A stretch of 64,000 bases of DNA. It comes from an uncultured Clostridia bacterium (GTDB lineage Bacteria; Bacillota; Clostridia; TANB77; CAG-508). Position numbers and translations under genes: made by a program. Of this stretch, positions 1 to 8,136 are shown piece by piece; position 1 is the stretch's first letter; each line of letters opens with the position of its first letter. The DNA lies in contig CAOSLI010000005.1 in the NCBI GenBank assembly GCA_948524275.1, forward strand, positions 58,343-122,342, in the 5' to 3' direction. Under the pieces are notes generated by a model. That model did not search any database. It was not told the DNA's origin and worked only from the letters and a program-made list of their open reading frames with translations.

Positions 1-50
1 ATGACTATAAAAAATGCTATTGCAGTAAAATTGCACTAAAACAAAAAAAT

Positions 51-92
51 AAAAGCCTACAATTTAGTATTTAAGCTACTTGTAGACTTTTT
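51..92 (-). terminator. Terminator of tRNA-Leu(UAG)
   Basis: A 12-bp stem (AAAAGCCTACAA with TTGTAGACTTTT, one mismatch) lies just past the 3' end of the tRNA-Leu gene. On the minus strand it runs into a long T-rich tract, as expected for an intrinsic terminator of the tRNA transcript. Confidence 0.65.
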
Positions 93-98
93 GTTAAC

Positions 99-182
99 TG
101 GTGCGGATGAAGGGACTTGAACCCCCACGTCGTTGACACTGGTTCCTAAGACCAGCGCGTCTGCCAATTCCGCCACATCCGC
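99..182 (-). tRNA. tRNA-Leu (anticodon UAG)
   Basis: Read on the minus strand this is a complete class II leucine tRNA. The acceptor stem GCGGATG pairs with CATCCGC, the anticodon stem CTGGT/ACCAG holds the loop CTTAGGA (anticodon UAG, reading CUA), there is a variable arm, the T loop is GTTCAAGTC and CCA is encoded. A near-copy of its anticodon arm lies 115 bases away at 297-318. Confidence 0.96.
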
Positions 183-296
183 ATATTATGTATGAACAAT
201 ATTTATAATACACTTTTAAATAGATTTTGTCAACAGATTTAGCAAAATAACTTGAAAAAAATTCAAAAATAAAGTATGATAGTTAGAGAATATATA

Positions 297-318
297 GCGT
301 TGGTCTTAGGAACCAGTG
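297..318 (+). repeat. Near-copy of the tRNA-Leu anticodon arm
   Basis: This 22-base stretch matches the anticodon arm of the adjacent tRNA-Leu (137-158, minus strand) at 21 of 22 positions, in the opposite orientation. The rest of the tRNA is absent. Anticodon arms are common attachment cores for tyrosine integrases, so it could be a footprint of a past integration. Chance duplication or a tRNA-like regulatory decoy are other possibilities. Confidence 0.6.
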
Positions 319-373
319 CGAATTGATATAAATATACAATATATCGTTTTATAAGGGCAAGAAAGGATTTTTT

Positions 374-541
374 ATGAAACAAAAATTTTTAAAAGATTTA
401 GGAATTGATATAGATGGTGAGATGGACGAACTTCTAAATCAATTTGATTTAAATGGATATATGGATCAAATAAGCGACAATAGACTAAAAGAAGAAGATA
501 AGAAAATAGATGAATTACAAGGCAAGGATAAGAAGGAATAG
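374..541 (+). CDS. Small acidic/lysine-rich hypothetical protein (55 aa)
   Basis: An ATG with an AGAAAGGA ribosome-binding site opens a 55-codon frame starting MKQKFLKDLGID and ending in a charged tail rich in Lys, Glu and Asp. No signal peptide or membrane segment is visible. It precedes the repeat protein at 607 by 65 bases and may be co-transcribed with it. I do not recognise the family. Good start context and AT-rich backbone codon use support it as real. Confidence 0.6.
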   Translation: MKQKFLKDLGIDIDGEMDELLNQFDLNGYMDQISDNRLKEEDKKIDELQGKDKKE

Positions 542-606
542 TATATTATAAATGGACTTAAGAAAAGGGATGGTGAAGATATAATAAAATAAGAGGTAGT
601 AATAAT

Positions 607-2013
607 TTGGATGTAATAAACATTGTAGATTTAAAAAGGCAAATAAAAGAAAATGAAAAACTATTACCAGGAGATAAAATATCCTATGATAGATTATTGG
701 AAATAGCTAAAAAATATGAACTTGCACCACGAATACTGGCTATAAATATTTTTGGAGTTTCTCAACCAGCTTATAGGGGCTTGGTAGGCAAAAGCTCAAA
801 TGCTAAAAATATTATAATATTTAAAAGTGAAATTCCTAAAATGATAGAAGATGCTATTGCATTAAGAGATACTATATTGAAAAGAGAAAATTTAATAGCT
901 CGTGATAAAATAAATTATATAAAATTACAGCAAATAGCACCTAAATATAACATGAGAGAAAATATATTGGCGATATATGTATTCAAAATTTCAGAATATT
1001 CTTTTAGAGAAATAAGAAGAAACCCTAAGGCTTTTGCTATAATTTTAAACAAAGATATTGAAAGTAATGAAGAAAATGAAGATACTGATATTATAGAAAA
1101 AAGAAATCATATTTTAAAAGAATTTCATTTAAAACCGTTAGATTTAATAAATTATCAAACACTTATCATGATATCAAGTAAAGTTGGTATTGAAGAGAAA
1201 AAACTCGCTATGGATATATTTAAACTAACATCTAATTCTTATTATCATCTAAGATGCTATCCTAATAGAAATGCAATAATATTACCTAATTATTATTCAA
1301 ATGAAAAGTTAATGGAATTAAAAAGTGAAATTGTTCAGGCAGAAAGACTAGAGCCTTTTGATGGGATGAATTATAGTATGTTGCAACAAATTTCAGATAA
1401 ATATAATGTTAATGAAAGAATATTAGCAATAAATATTTTAGGAATAACAAGTAATCAATACTATAATATTAAAGTAAATCCACAAATGATGGCTTATATA
1501 TTAAAAGCTGATTATAAGGCAAAGACTCCACAAGAGCTAAAAACAATTAGAGATATGATATTTAAGAATGAAAAGTTATCAGAAGGATATAGAATATCAC
1601 TTTTAGAAATAGAACAGTTACAAAAGAAATATAATCTATTGTTAAAGGAATTATTATACATATTAGGAGTTACTAATGATGCTTATCATTTTATAAAATC
1701 TAATCCATATTATAAAACAATTATAAAGGATACAGAAATATTTTTAATATCTGAAATATTAAATGAAAAGATAAAAAGAGGTAGATATTATTCTAAGGAA
1801 GAAATTGATAAGATATGTCAAGAAAATAACATATCACAACAAAATTTCTTTGATTATATATTAGGAAATGCTAGATTTTTTGGCTTTGAAGAATATAAAA
1901 ATGTATTAGAGGAGAAAGGCAAGTTATGGATTGGAGATAAGCAAGAAATCTCAGAAGAATTTAAAAATACTCGGTGTCAAAACAATACAACATATCGCAA
2001 AAGTAGTAAGTAA
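607..2013 (+). CDS. Tandem ~75-residue helical-repeat protein, unknown function
   Basis: A TTG start with AAGAGGT upstream opens a 468-residue protein. It contains five tandem units of about 75 residues, each running roughly 'K-x2-E-x-L-x5-I-x-Y-x2-L-x2-I-x2-KY ... LAI-x-I-(F/L)-G-(V/I)-(S/T)-x2-(A/Y)Y ... A-x-I(I/L)', followed by a sixth degenerate unit. The spacing looks like repeated helix-turn-helix or helical-hairpin modules, but I do not recognise the family. Its last 83 bases overlap the sigma-like frame starting at 1931. If the A5 run at 1963-1967 were one base shorter, the two frames would join into one protein, so this may be the N-terminal part of a repeat-sigma fusion. Confidence 0.75.
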   Translation: MDVINIVDLKRQIKENEKLLPGDKISYDRLLEIAKKYELAPRILAINIFGVSQPAYRGLVGKSSNAKNIIIFKSEIPKMIEDAIALRDTILKRENLIARDKINYIKLQQIAPKYNMRENILAIYVFKISEYSFREIRRNPKAFAIILNKDIESNEENEDTDIIEKRNHILKEFHLKPLDLINYQTLIMISSKVGIEEKKLAMDIFKLTSNSYYHLRCYPNRNAIILPNYYSNEKLMELKSEIVQAERLEPFDGMNYSMLQQISDKYNVNERILAINILGITSNQYYNIKVNPQMMAYILKADYKAKTPQELKTIRDMIFKNEKLSEGYRISLLEIEQLQKKYNLLLKELLYILGVTNDAYHFIKSNPYYKTIIKDTEIFLISEILNEKIKRGRYYSKEEIDKICQENNISQQNFFDYILGNARFFGFEEYKNVLEEKGKLWIGDKQEISEEFKNTRCQNNTTYRKSSK

Positions 2014-2275
2014 ATCTATATGCAGACGTTATAACTCAAAATGTAAAAATCTTGATAAAGAAGATTTGTCTCAAGATGCATGTTTGTACATAATAGCTCA
2101 ATGTGGTGACTTAGAGAAAAATTTTGAGGGAGATGCTTTAAAAAGAATGATTTATTTAAGAACGAGAATGAATATGTTAAAAAAAATCAATATGAATTCC
2201 AAAATTAGAATTGTAAGTACTACAAAATTCTACCAAAAAAAGGTGACAAGAGTGATGAAAAGAAGAAAGATTTAG
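1931..2275 (+). CDS. Sigma-70-like protein, N-terminal part (frame 2)
   Basis: This frame starts at TTG 1931, overlapping the repeat protein. It encodes a sigma region 2-like segment, IAKVVSKSICRRYNSK then DKEDLSQDACLYII, resembling the 'DaEDlvQe' core of region 2, followed by a basic stretch. It stops at 2275, but coding sense continues in another frame from 2209 to 2541. The frames overlap at A AAA AAG (2236-2242), a classical -1 slippery heptamer, and a -1 slip there enters exactly the downstream frame. Programmed frameshifting, a decayed gene and a homopolymer sequence error are all compatible with this. Confidence 0.5.
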   Translation: MEISKKSQKNLKILGVKTIQHIAKVVSKSICRRYNSKCKNLDKEDLSQDACLYIIAQCGDLEKNFEGDALKRMIYLRTRMNMLKKINMNSKIRIVSTTKFYQKKVTRVMKRRKI

Positions 2276-2301
2276 ATATTCCAGATTTAAAGACAAATGT
2301 T

Positions 2302-2541
2302 ATGGATGCAGCAATAGATAATATAGAGAAAAAGAATCAAGAAAACGCTTATAGTACAATTATTATGTACTTATTAAAATTAATTGAGAAAGGATACAAT
2401 AGAGATTTAGCTTTAAGTGAAACTGCTAATACTTTTGGTATAGATAAAAAAACTATGCTTGAGGCAATGCAACAAGAATTACTAGAGCGAAAACGAGTAA
2501 AAAAGACTGAAAAGGGTGACTTTGTCTTATGTGAAATATAA
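2302..2541 (+). CDS. Sigma-70-like protein, C-terminal part (frame 1)
   Basis: The frame is open from 2209, before this first ATG, with plausible linker coding (GDKSDEKKKDLDIPDLK) between 2242 and 2301. The C-terminal part reads ALSETANTFGIDKKTMLEAMQQELLERKRVKK, which looks like a helix-turn-helix and suits a region 4-like or DNA-binding end. No convincing ribosome-binding site precedes the ATG, which favours production through a frameshift from the 1931 frame. It ends 31 bases before the RlmD-type gene. Confidence 0.5.
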   Translation: MDAAIDNIEKKNQENAYSTIIMYLLKLIEKGYNRDLALSETANTFGIDKKTMLEAMQQELLERKRVKKTEKGDFVLCEI

Positions 2542-2572
2542 GATTTATAGCAATATTGAAAAGGAGAAATAA

Positions 2573-3016
2573 GTGGAAATACCAATAAAGAAAAATGAAG
2601 AATACATAGTTGATATAATAGATTATGGAGCAGACGGAGAGGGTATAGCAAAGATAGATGGCTATACCATTTTTGTAATTGGAGCACTAAAGAATGAAAA
2701 GTGTAAAATACATATTACCAAGGTTTTAACCACGCATGCCTTTGCAAAAGTAATAGAAATAATAGAAAAATCAGAAAAGCGTATAGAAGCGGATTGTGAT
2801 ACATTTAAAAGATGTGGTGGATGTGATTTAAGACATATTTCATATGATGAAACATTGAAAATTAAGCAAGAAAAAGTTCAAAACTTGATGGACAAAATGT
2901 TAAACAAAAAAATAAAAGTAAATAGTGCAATTGGAATGGAAAAGCCATGGCATTATAGAAATAAAGCAATATTTCCAATAAGCAAAGAAAAAGAAGTGCG
3001 GTGTATTTGCAAGTAG
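2573..3016 (+). CDS. rlmD: RlmD/TrmA-family rRNA methyltransferase, N-terminal fragment
   Basis: A GTG start with AAGGAG encodes the N-terminal half of an RlmD/RlmCD-type 23S rRNA (uracil-5-)-methyltransferase. A TRAM-like RNA-binding domain (IIDYGADGEGIAK...) comes first, then the Fe-S cluster cysteines in CDTFKRCGGC. The frame stops at 3016, but family-like sequence (GVFASRSHEIIPIKEC) continues in the +1 frame from about 2997 into the next entry. The break is best explained by one extra A in the A5 run at 2988-2992, so the gene is either a pseudogene or carries a sequence error. Confidence 0.8.
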   Translation: MEIPIKKNEEYIVDIIDYGADGEGIAKIDGYTIFVIGALKNEKCKIHITKVLTTHAFAKVIEIIEKSEKRIEADCDTFKRCGGCDLRHISYDETLKIKQEKVQNLMDKMLNKKIKVNSAIGMEKPWHYRNKAIFPISKEKEVRCICK

Positions 3017-3047
3017 AAGTCATGAGATAATTCCAATAAAGGAATGT

Positions 3048-3902
3048 ATGATTCAAACAAAGACATCACAAGATATTGCTAAATTTATTGTAGACACATG
3101 GAGAGGTACAATTTACGATGAAAAGACTGGAAAAGGACTTCTTAGAAACATAATGATTAGAGAAGGTTTTTCAAGCAAAGAAATAATGTGCATACTTGTG
3201 CTTAATGGATATAAAGATTATGATTATCAAGAACTAATAAAAAATTTTCCACAAATAAAAACTATCGTTATCAATATAAATACTGTAAATACCAATGTAG
3301 TGCTTGGAAGAGAAAATAGAATAATATTTGGAGATGGATACATAACAGATAAACTAGGAGATTATACTTTTAAGATTTCACCTAACTCATTTTATCAAGT
3401 AAACCCAGTACAGACTGAAAAGATATATAACTTAGCAATTGAAAAAGCTAATCTAAAAAAGGATGATATAGCTTGTGATTTATATTGTGGAATTGGAACT
3501 ATTGGTATTTTTGCATCAGAATTTGTTAAAAAGGTTTATGGAATAGAAGTAGTAGATACGGCAATAGAAAATGCTAAGGAGAATGCTAAGATTAACAATG
3601 TACAAAATACAGAGTTTATTTTAGGAGATGTAGAAAAAGCATTTGATGAATTGATAAAGAAAAATATTAAGCCTAATGTAATTTTTGTAGACCCACCAAG
3701 AAAGGGATTAGACAATAAAACAGTAGAAAATCTATTAGACATAAAGGCAGAGCGAGTGATATATGTAAGTTGTAATCCTGCAACACTTGCAAGAGATTTG
3801 CAAAAATTAGAGAAAATATATGATATCAAAGAAATAACACCAATAGATAATTTTTGTTATAGTGCACATGTAGAATGTGTGGCAGTACTTAATTTAATAT
3901 AA
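3048..3902 (+). CDS. rlmD: RlmD/TrmA-family rRNA methyltransferase, catalytic fragment
   Basis: This is the C-terminal continuation of the gene starting at 2573, open in this frame from about 2997. It carries the class I SAM-binding motif DLYCGIGTIGIF, the motif VDPPRKGLD and the catalytic cysteine in YVSCNPATLARDL, all typical of C5-uracil methyltransferases acting on 23S rRNA. The ATG at 3048 is internal to the domain and has no good ribosome-binding site, so it is unlikely to be a natural start. Joined with 2573-3016, the length is normal for the family. Confidence 0.85.
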   Translation: MIQTKTSQDIAKFIVDTWRGTIYDEKTGKGLLRNIMIREGFSSKEIMCILVLNGYKDYDYQELIKNFPQIKTIVININTVNTNVVLGRENRIIFGDGYITDKLGDYTFKISPNSFYQVNPVQTEKIYNLAIEKANLKKDDIACDLYCGIGTIGIFASEFVKKVYGIEVVDTAIENAKENAKINNVQNTEFILGDVEKAFDELIKKNIKPNVIFVDPPRKGLDNKTVENLLDIKAERVIYVSCNPATLARDLQKLEKIYDIKEITPIDNFCYSAHVECVAVLNLI

Positions 3903-3915
3903 GGAGAAAATGATT

Positions 3916-4611
3916 ATGAGAAGTAAACCAATAAATACATTATTCATGTTAATGTCATTAGATGGAAAAATAAACAGTGGAGATAGTGATGATTTAGATG
4001 TTGATAGAGATTGGTGTAAAATAGATGGAATAAAAGAGGGATTACACCAATACTATGAAATTGAAAAAACAACAGATTGGTATTCTTTAAATACAGGAAG
4101 AACTATGGCAAAGATAGGGATAAATGAAAGAAAAGAAAAGCCACAGAAAATGGAATGCAGATTTATAATTATAGACAGAAAACCACACCTAAATGAAAAA
4201 GGTGTAGAGTATTTATGTAATTGGGTTGAAACATTATTTTTAGTAACAGATAACAAGAATCATCCAGCATATAAATTAGTAGATAAATTTGATAATCTAA
4301 AAATAATCTATTATGATAATATAAATTTAACCAAAATGATGGAAGATTTAAAAAATGATTATGATGTAGATAGAATTACAATTCAATCTGGTGGAACACT
4401 AAATTGCCAATTTTTAAGAGAAAACCTAATTGATTATGTCAATATTGTAATAGCGCCAGTATTAGTAGGTGGAGCAACAACCAGTACTTTAATTGATGGA
4501 AAAGCAATATCAAAAGTTGAAGAACTCAATAACTTAAAAGCATTGGAACTTATAGAAACCAATGTATTACATAATTCATATATACAGCTAAAATATAAAG
4601 TTTTAGCATAG
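3916..4611 (+). CDS. RibD C-terminal-like (DHFR-fold) reductase
   Basis: The protein belongs to the RibD C-terminal/dihydrofolate reductase-fold family. It opens PINTLFMLMSLDGKINSG and has a late block with IQSGGTLNCQFLRENLIDYVNIVIAPVLVGG. Such proteins reduce pteridine- or flavin-like substrates with NAD(P)H, and the actual substrate here is unknown. There is no deaminase domain, so it is not full RibD. I prefer ATG 3916 because GGAG lies 9 bases upstream. ATG 3910 is also in frame but too close. It follows the methyltransferase by 13 bases, probably in one operon. Confidence 0.85.
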   Translation: MRSKPINTLFMLMSLDGKINSGDSDDLDVDRDWCKIDGIKEGLHQYYEIEKTTDWYSLNTGRTMAKIGINERKEKPQKMECRFIIIDRKPHLNEKGVEYLCNWVETLFLVTDNKNHPAYKLVDKFDNLKIIYYDNINLTKMMEDLKNDYDVDRITIQSGGTLNCQFLRENLIDYVNIVIAPVLVGGATTSTLIDGKAISKVEELNNLKALELIETNVLHNSYIQLKYKVLA

Positions 4612-4634
4612 AAATTATGAAAGTGAGGACGGAT

Positions 4635-5000
4635 ATGTTAAAGGAAAAATATGAAAGATGGACAAAAGAGTTTATGGAAACATGGAAAGAGTTAGATTGG
4701 AAAAAAACATTAGAACTGCTAGAAAAGAATGTCGAGTACTATGAAAATCCAATAGATAAGCCATGTGCAAATTTTGAAGAGGTCACAAATCTGTGGAATG
4801 TAGTTGCTGATAACCAAAAGGATATAAGATATGAATTTAAAATAATAGCATTTGATGAAGAAAAATGTATAGTAAATTGGCAGATGACTAGGACAATGAC
4901 AAAGTCAAACACTAAACAAGAAATAGATGGAATTTTTCAAATATCAATAAATGATAAAGGAAAATGTACATATTTTAAACAATGGAGATTTACAAGATGA
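4635..5000 (+). CDS. NTF2-like/SnoaL-like small protein
   Basis: The protein of about 121 residues looks like the nuclear transport factor 2 (SnoaL-like) fold: an N-terminal helix with ERWTKEFMETWKELDW, strands around ENVEYYENP, and a C-terminal WQMTRTM ... GIFQISINDKGKCTYFKQW sheet. Such domains bind or isomerise small ligands, but no specific function can be read. ATG 4635 has GAGG at a good distance, whereas ATG 4617 in the same frame has none. A strong terminator follows. Confidence 0.75.
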   Translation: MLKEKYERWTKEFMETWKELDWKKTLELLEKNVEYYENPIDKPCANFEEVTNLWNVVADNQKDIRYEFKIIAFDEEKCIVNWQMTRTMTKSNTKQEIDGIFQISINDKGKCTYFKQWRFTR

Positions 5001-5020
5001 TTATATCACAAATTGCTAAA

Positions 5021-5050
5021 AAGATGAGTGGGTATGCACCCACTCATCTT
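5021..5050. terminator. Bidirectional terminator
   Basis: A perfect 13-bp stem (GATGAGTGGGT...ACCCACTCATC) with a 4-base loop and A/T tracts on both sides separates the convergent NTF2-like and nadE genes. Confidence 0.9.
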
Positions 5051-5084
5051 TTATTAAAACTGTTATTATGATAGTGATAAGATA

Positions 5085-7004
5085 TTACCAAATGCTTGAA
5101 TCTGCATCAGATGGCATTCTCAAGTCGCCTCTGGGAGAAACGCTCACTGTTCCGACTTTTGGACCATCAGGAATACAATTTCTCTTAAATTGATTGCGGA
5201 AGAATCTCGAAATAAAATTGTCGTAATATTTAGAGAGTTCATCCTCAGAATATGTGCCCCAAAAAGCAATTGTAGCCAAATACAGAATCTTATTGCGAGA
5301 AAATCTCTTCCTCAAAAGATTGTAGATAAAGAAGTCAATGACCTCATAAGGGCCAACGGTATTTTCCGTTTTCTGAACAATTTCTTTACCATTAGTCGGA
5401 AGTAGCTCAGGACTAATCGGAGTATTTATAATATCCAATAATGTATCCTTAAGCTCAGGATTTTCTTTGCCAGCTTCGACAGCGTACAACTCAATGATGT
5501 ATTTCACAAGAGTTTTGGGAATAGAGCAATTAACTCCATACATACTCATGTGATCTCCATTGTAGGTACACCAACCTAAAACCAGTTCAGACAAATCGCC
5601 AGTGCCAATCAAAATGCCATGATGCTTGTTTGCCATATTCATAAGAATCATGGTTCTGACCCTTGCTTGAACATTTTCGTATGTAATGTCGTGAATGCTC
5701 GGATCATGACCAATATCTTTGAAATGCTGTATACAAGAGTCCTTGATAGGAATTTCCTGTAAGGTTATGCCTAACTCTTTGCACAATTTAACAGCATTAT
5801 TATAAGTGCGGTCAGTTGTACCAAAACCAGGCATTGTGATTCCGATTATTCCGGAAAAGTCAAGATTCAGCTTTTTAAAAGCATCATAGCATACAAGCAG
5901 TGCTAAAGTTGAATCCAAACCACCAGAAATGCCAATTGTAACTTTCGTGTTCTTGATTGCGGACAATCTTCGTGCCAAGCCAGTGGACTGGATGGAAATG
6001 ATCTCTTTGCAGACTTTGCTACGGGCATCATTATCCAAAGTAGGAACAAAAGGATGTTTATTAACGCTACGGTCAAGAATGTAGTGAGCATCATAAAAAT
6101 CCTTCTGAGAAAACGAAATCTCTCTATAAGAAGAGGTTAAGTTTCTCTTGCTATCGCTGAAGGTCTTATTAGAAACTCTCTCATTGGTCAAAGCTTCAAT
6201 ATCGACGTCAAATATCTCTATATTACCATAAAGCTGATAGCGATCAAGTGATGCAAGTTCTTTGCCGTTTTCAAAAGCATAGCCACTACCTCCAAATACC
6301 AAATCGCTTGTAGATTCAGCAAAGCCCGTAGAGATATAAAGATATGCTGAAATGGTTCTGGAACTTTGTGTTTTAATCAGTTCCTTGCGATAATCATCCT
6401 TGCCAACAAGTTCATTACTGGAAGACAAGTTTGCAATGATGTTAGCGCCAGCTAATGCGAGATAAGAACTGGGCGGAATAACAGACCACAAATCTTCGCA
6501 GATTTCCACTCCTAATCTATAACCAACAGATGAAGAAAAGATTAAATTGCCAAAAGGCACATCTTCACCCAATAGATTAACAGATGTTATTGAAGTGTCT
6601 GTATAAGCCGTAAACCACCGCTTTTCATAGAATTCGCCGTAGTTAGGAAGATATTGCTTCGGAACAACTCCAAGAATTTGCCCTTTATGAATGACAACCG
6701 CGCAGTTATACAATGTATCAGAAACATTTATAGGTGCTCCGACAACAAAGAGAACATCATGAGAACTAGAGAACAATACAAGATCATTCAAGTATCCCAT
6801 AGATGCTTTCATAAGTTGCGAATAACCGAAAAGATCCTGACAGGTATAACCAGTCAAAGAAAGTTCGGGGAATATTAATACCTTAACATTCCGGGAGTCG
6901 GCGTAGGTTATCAAATCCTTCATTTTTGCTGTTGCATCCTGAGGATTAGAAAGTTCACTATTGAAAGTTGCAATAGCGCACTTTACAAAGCCAAAGTTTA
7001 GCAT
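5085..7004 (-). CDS. nadE: Glutamine-dependent NAD+ synthetase
   Basis: A full-length two-domain NadE (639 aa) that amidates nicotinate adenine dinucleotide to NAD+. The N-terminal glutaminase (nitrilase fold) shows its triad in FPELSLTGY (Glu), PKQYLPNYGEFYEKRWF (Lys) and VEICEDLW (Cys). The C-terminal synthetase has the PP-loop GISGGLDSTLALLV and GTGDLSELVLGW. AGGAGG lies before ATG 7004. G/C content is clearly higher than in the flanking backbone genes. It is divergent from the prs-nadV pair across a 293-base region with two facing promoters, which links it to NAD salvage. It opens island 1. Confidence 0.97.
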   Translation of the reverse strand: MLNFGFVKCAIATFNSELSNPQDATAKMKDLITYADSRNVKVLIFPELSLTGYTCQDLFGYSQLMKASMGYLNDLVLFSSSHDVLFVVGAPINVSDTLYNCAVVIHKGQILGVVPKQYLPNYGEFYEKRWFTAYTDTSITSVNLLGEDVPFGNLIFSSSVGYRLGVEICEDLWSVIPPSSYLALAGANIIANLSSSNELVGKDDYRKELIKTQSSRTISAYLYISTGFAESTSDLVFGGSGYAFENGKELASLDRYQLYGNIEIFDVDIEALTNERVSNKTFSDSKRNLTSSYREISFSQKDFYDAHYILDRSVNKHPFVPTLDNDARSKVCKEIISIQSTGLARRLSAIKNTKVTIGISGGLDSTLALLVCYDAFKKLNLDFSGIIGITMPGFGTTDRTYNNAVKLCKELGITLQEIPIKDSCIQHFKDIGHDPSIHDITYENVQARVRTMILMNMANKHHGILIGTGDLSELVLGWCTYNGDHMSMYGVNCSIPKTLVKYIIELYAVEAGKENPELKDTLLDIINTPISPELLPTNGKEIVQKTENTVGPYEVIDFFIYNLLRKRFSRNKILYLATIAFWGTYSEDELSKYYDNFISRFFRNQFKRNCIPDGPKVGTVSVSPRGDLRMPSDADSSIW

Positions 7005-7103
7005 GATGAAAAAACCTCCTTAAAATCAATGATTTAACAGTAATAACATGTTTTTTAGGCCATCTGCAATTGCTTATAGCTTTATCAAAAACAGTTATGA
7101 TTT

Positions 7104-7132
7104 ATTGTATCATAATACTAGAATTATGTCAA
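7104..7132 (-). promoter_or_regulatory. nadE promoter with variant operator
   Basis: On the minus strand TTGACA (7132-7127) is followed after 17 bases by TACAAT (7109-7104). ATTGACATAA, a variant of the shared island motif GTTTACATAA, overlaps the -35. A dyad TTATGAT...ATCATAA spans the -10 region and is a plausible repressor site. Confidence 0.75.
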
Positions 7133-7181
7133 TCTTAAAATGTAGGAACTGAAGATTGTTCAAATCTAACATAAAATACTA

Positions 7182-7210
7182 TTGCAAACTTATGTAAACT
7201 GTGATATAAT
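7182..7210 (+). promoter_or_regulatory. prs-nadV promoter and operator
   Basis: TTGCAA (7182-7187), a 17-base spacer and TATAAT (7205-7210) form a strong promoter with an extended -10 (GTGATATAAT). TTATGTAAAC, the reverse complement of GTTTACATAA, sits inside the spacer at 7190-7199, where a bound protein would block polymerase. A leader of about 80 bases follows, with a small AGAAGA/TCTTCT hairpin. Confidence 0.8.
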
Positions 7211-7297
7211 TGTGACAAGTTTTGTGTAATTATGTGAGAAGAATAATATCTTCTTGTAAATCACCAAAACAAATAATTTTTAGGAGGTATTGGATTT

Positions 7298-8119
7298 ATG
7301 CTCATACTTAACGGCAAAGAGATTCTTACGGAGCGGTATCCAAACAACGAGACCAAAGTCAAGGACTTTGAGGATGCCATCATAGATGGGGAGAACATTC
7401 TCGAGTTCAAGTACACCAGCGATGCTGATTTAGTAGAGCTGATGTTTGCGAAGGGTCGCATTGATGAGTTTGGTGGTTCGTGCACACTTTTTATATGGTA
7501 TATGCCATATAGTCGCATGGACCGAAAGATTGAGGGTGACTTATTTACACTTCAGTATGTCACGAACTTTATCAATTGGCTGAGCTTCACAGAGGTCATC
7601 GTAATGGAACCGCACTCTGATAAGACAATGAAACTTTTGGAAAGGGCAACTGCTGTTTATCCTGTAAAGGATTGGCTTGCTAAAGTACAGGAAGACATTG
7701 GCTTCGGAGAAGGCGACTTTATTGTATTTCCCGATAAGGGAGCTGCGGCGCGTTATGCTGATAGTGATTATGCAAATATCTGCATTTTTGAGAAAAAGCG
7801 TAATCCTATAACAGGTAACATCGAGGATATGCGTATCAAGGAAGGAACCGTAAATCCTGGAGCAAAATGTATTATCATTGATGATCTTTGCTCAAAGGGA
7901 GGAACCTTTGCTTGGGCAGGAAGTATCCTTAAAAACTTGGGAGCAAGTGAGGTTTACTTGGTTGTTTCTCACTGTGAAGAGACAATCTTTGAAGGAAAGC
8001 TTCTTGCCGATGATTCACCTATCAGTAAAGTGTACACAAGTACGTCTATCATGTGCAAAGAGCATCCTAAAATTAAATTTATGGATGTTGATGCAACTCT
8101 GTATGCGTACAATGACTAA
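7298..8119 (+). CDS. prs: Short ribose-phosphate pyrophosphokinase-like protein (Prs or NARP1 Adps type)
   Basis: This is a Prs-like protein of 273 residues, shorter than housekeeping PRPP synthetases (about 310-320). The PRPP loop is clear (CIIIDDLCSKGGTF), and PYSRMDRKIEGD and VFPDKGAAARY replace the usual ARQDRK and SPDVGG blocks. The housekeeping 'DLHA' block is EPHSDK here. It starts at ATG 7298 with AGGAGG and lies 17 bases upstream of nadV. It either makes PRPP for NadV, or, as in NARP1 systems, pyrophosphorylates ADP-ribose. The sequence alone cannot decide. G/C-rich island codon use. Confidence 0.88.
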   Translation: MLILNGKEILTERYPNNETKVKDFEDAIIDGENILEFKYTSDADLVELMFAKGRIDEFGGSCTLFIWYMPYSRMDRKIEGDLFTLQYVTNFINWLSFTEVIVMEPHSDKTMKLLERATAVYPVKDWLAKVQEDIGFGEGDFIVFPDKGAAARYADSDYANICIFEKKRNPITGNIEDMRIKEGTVNPGAKCIIIDDLCSKGGTFAWAGSILKNLGASEVYLVVSHCEETIFEGKLLADDSPISKVYTSTSIMCKEHPKIKFMDVDATLYAYND

Positions 8120-8136
8120 CAAGGAGGAACTATTTT

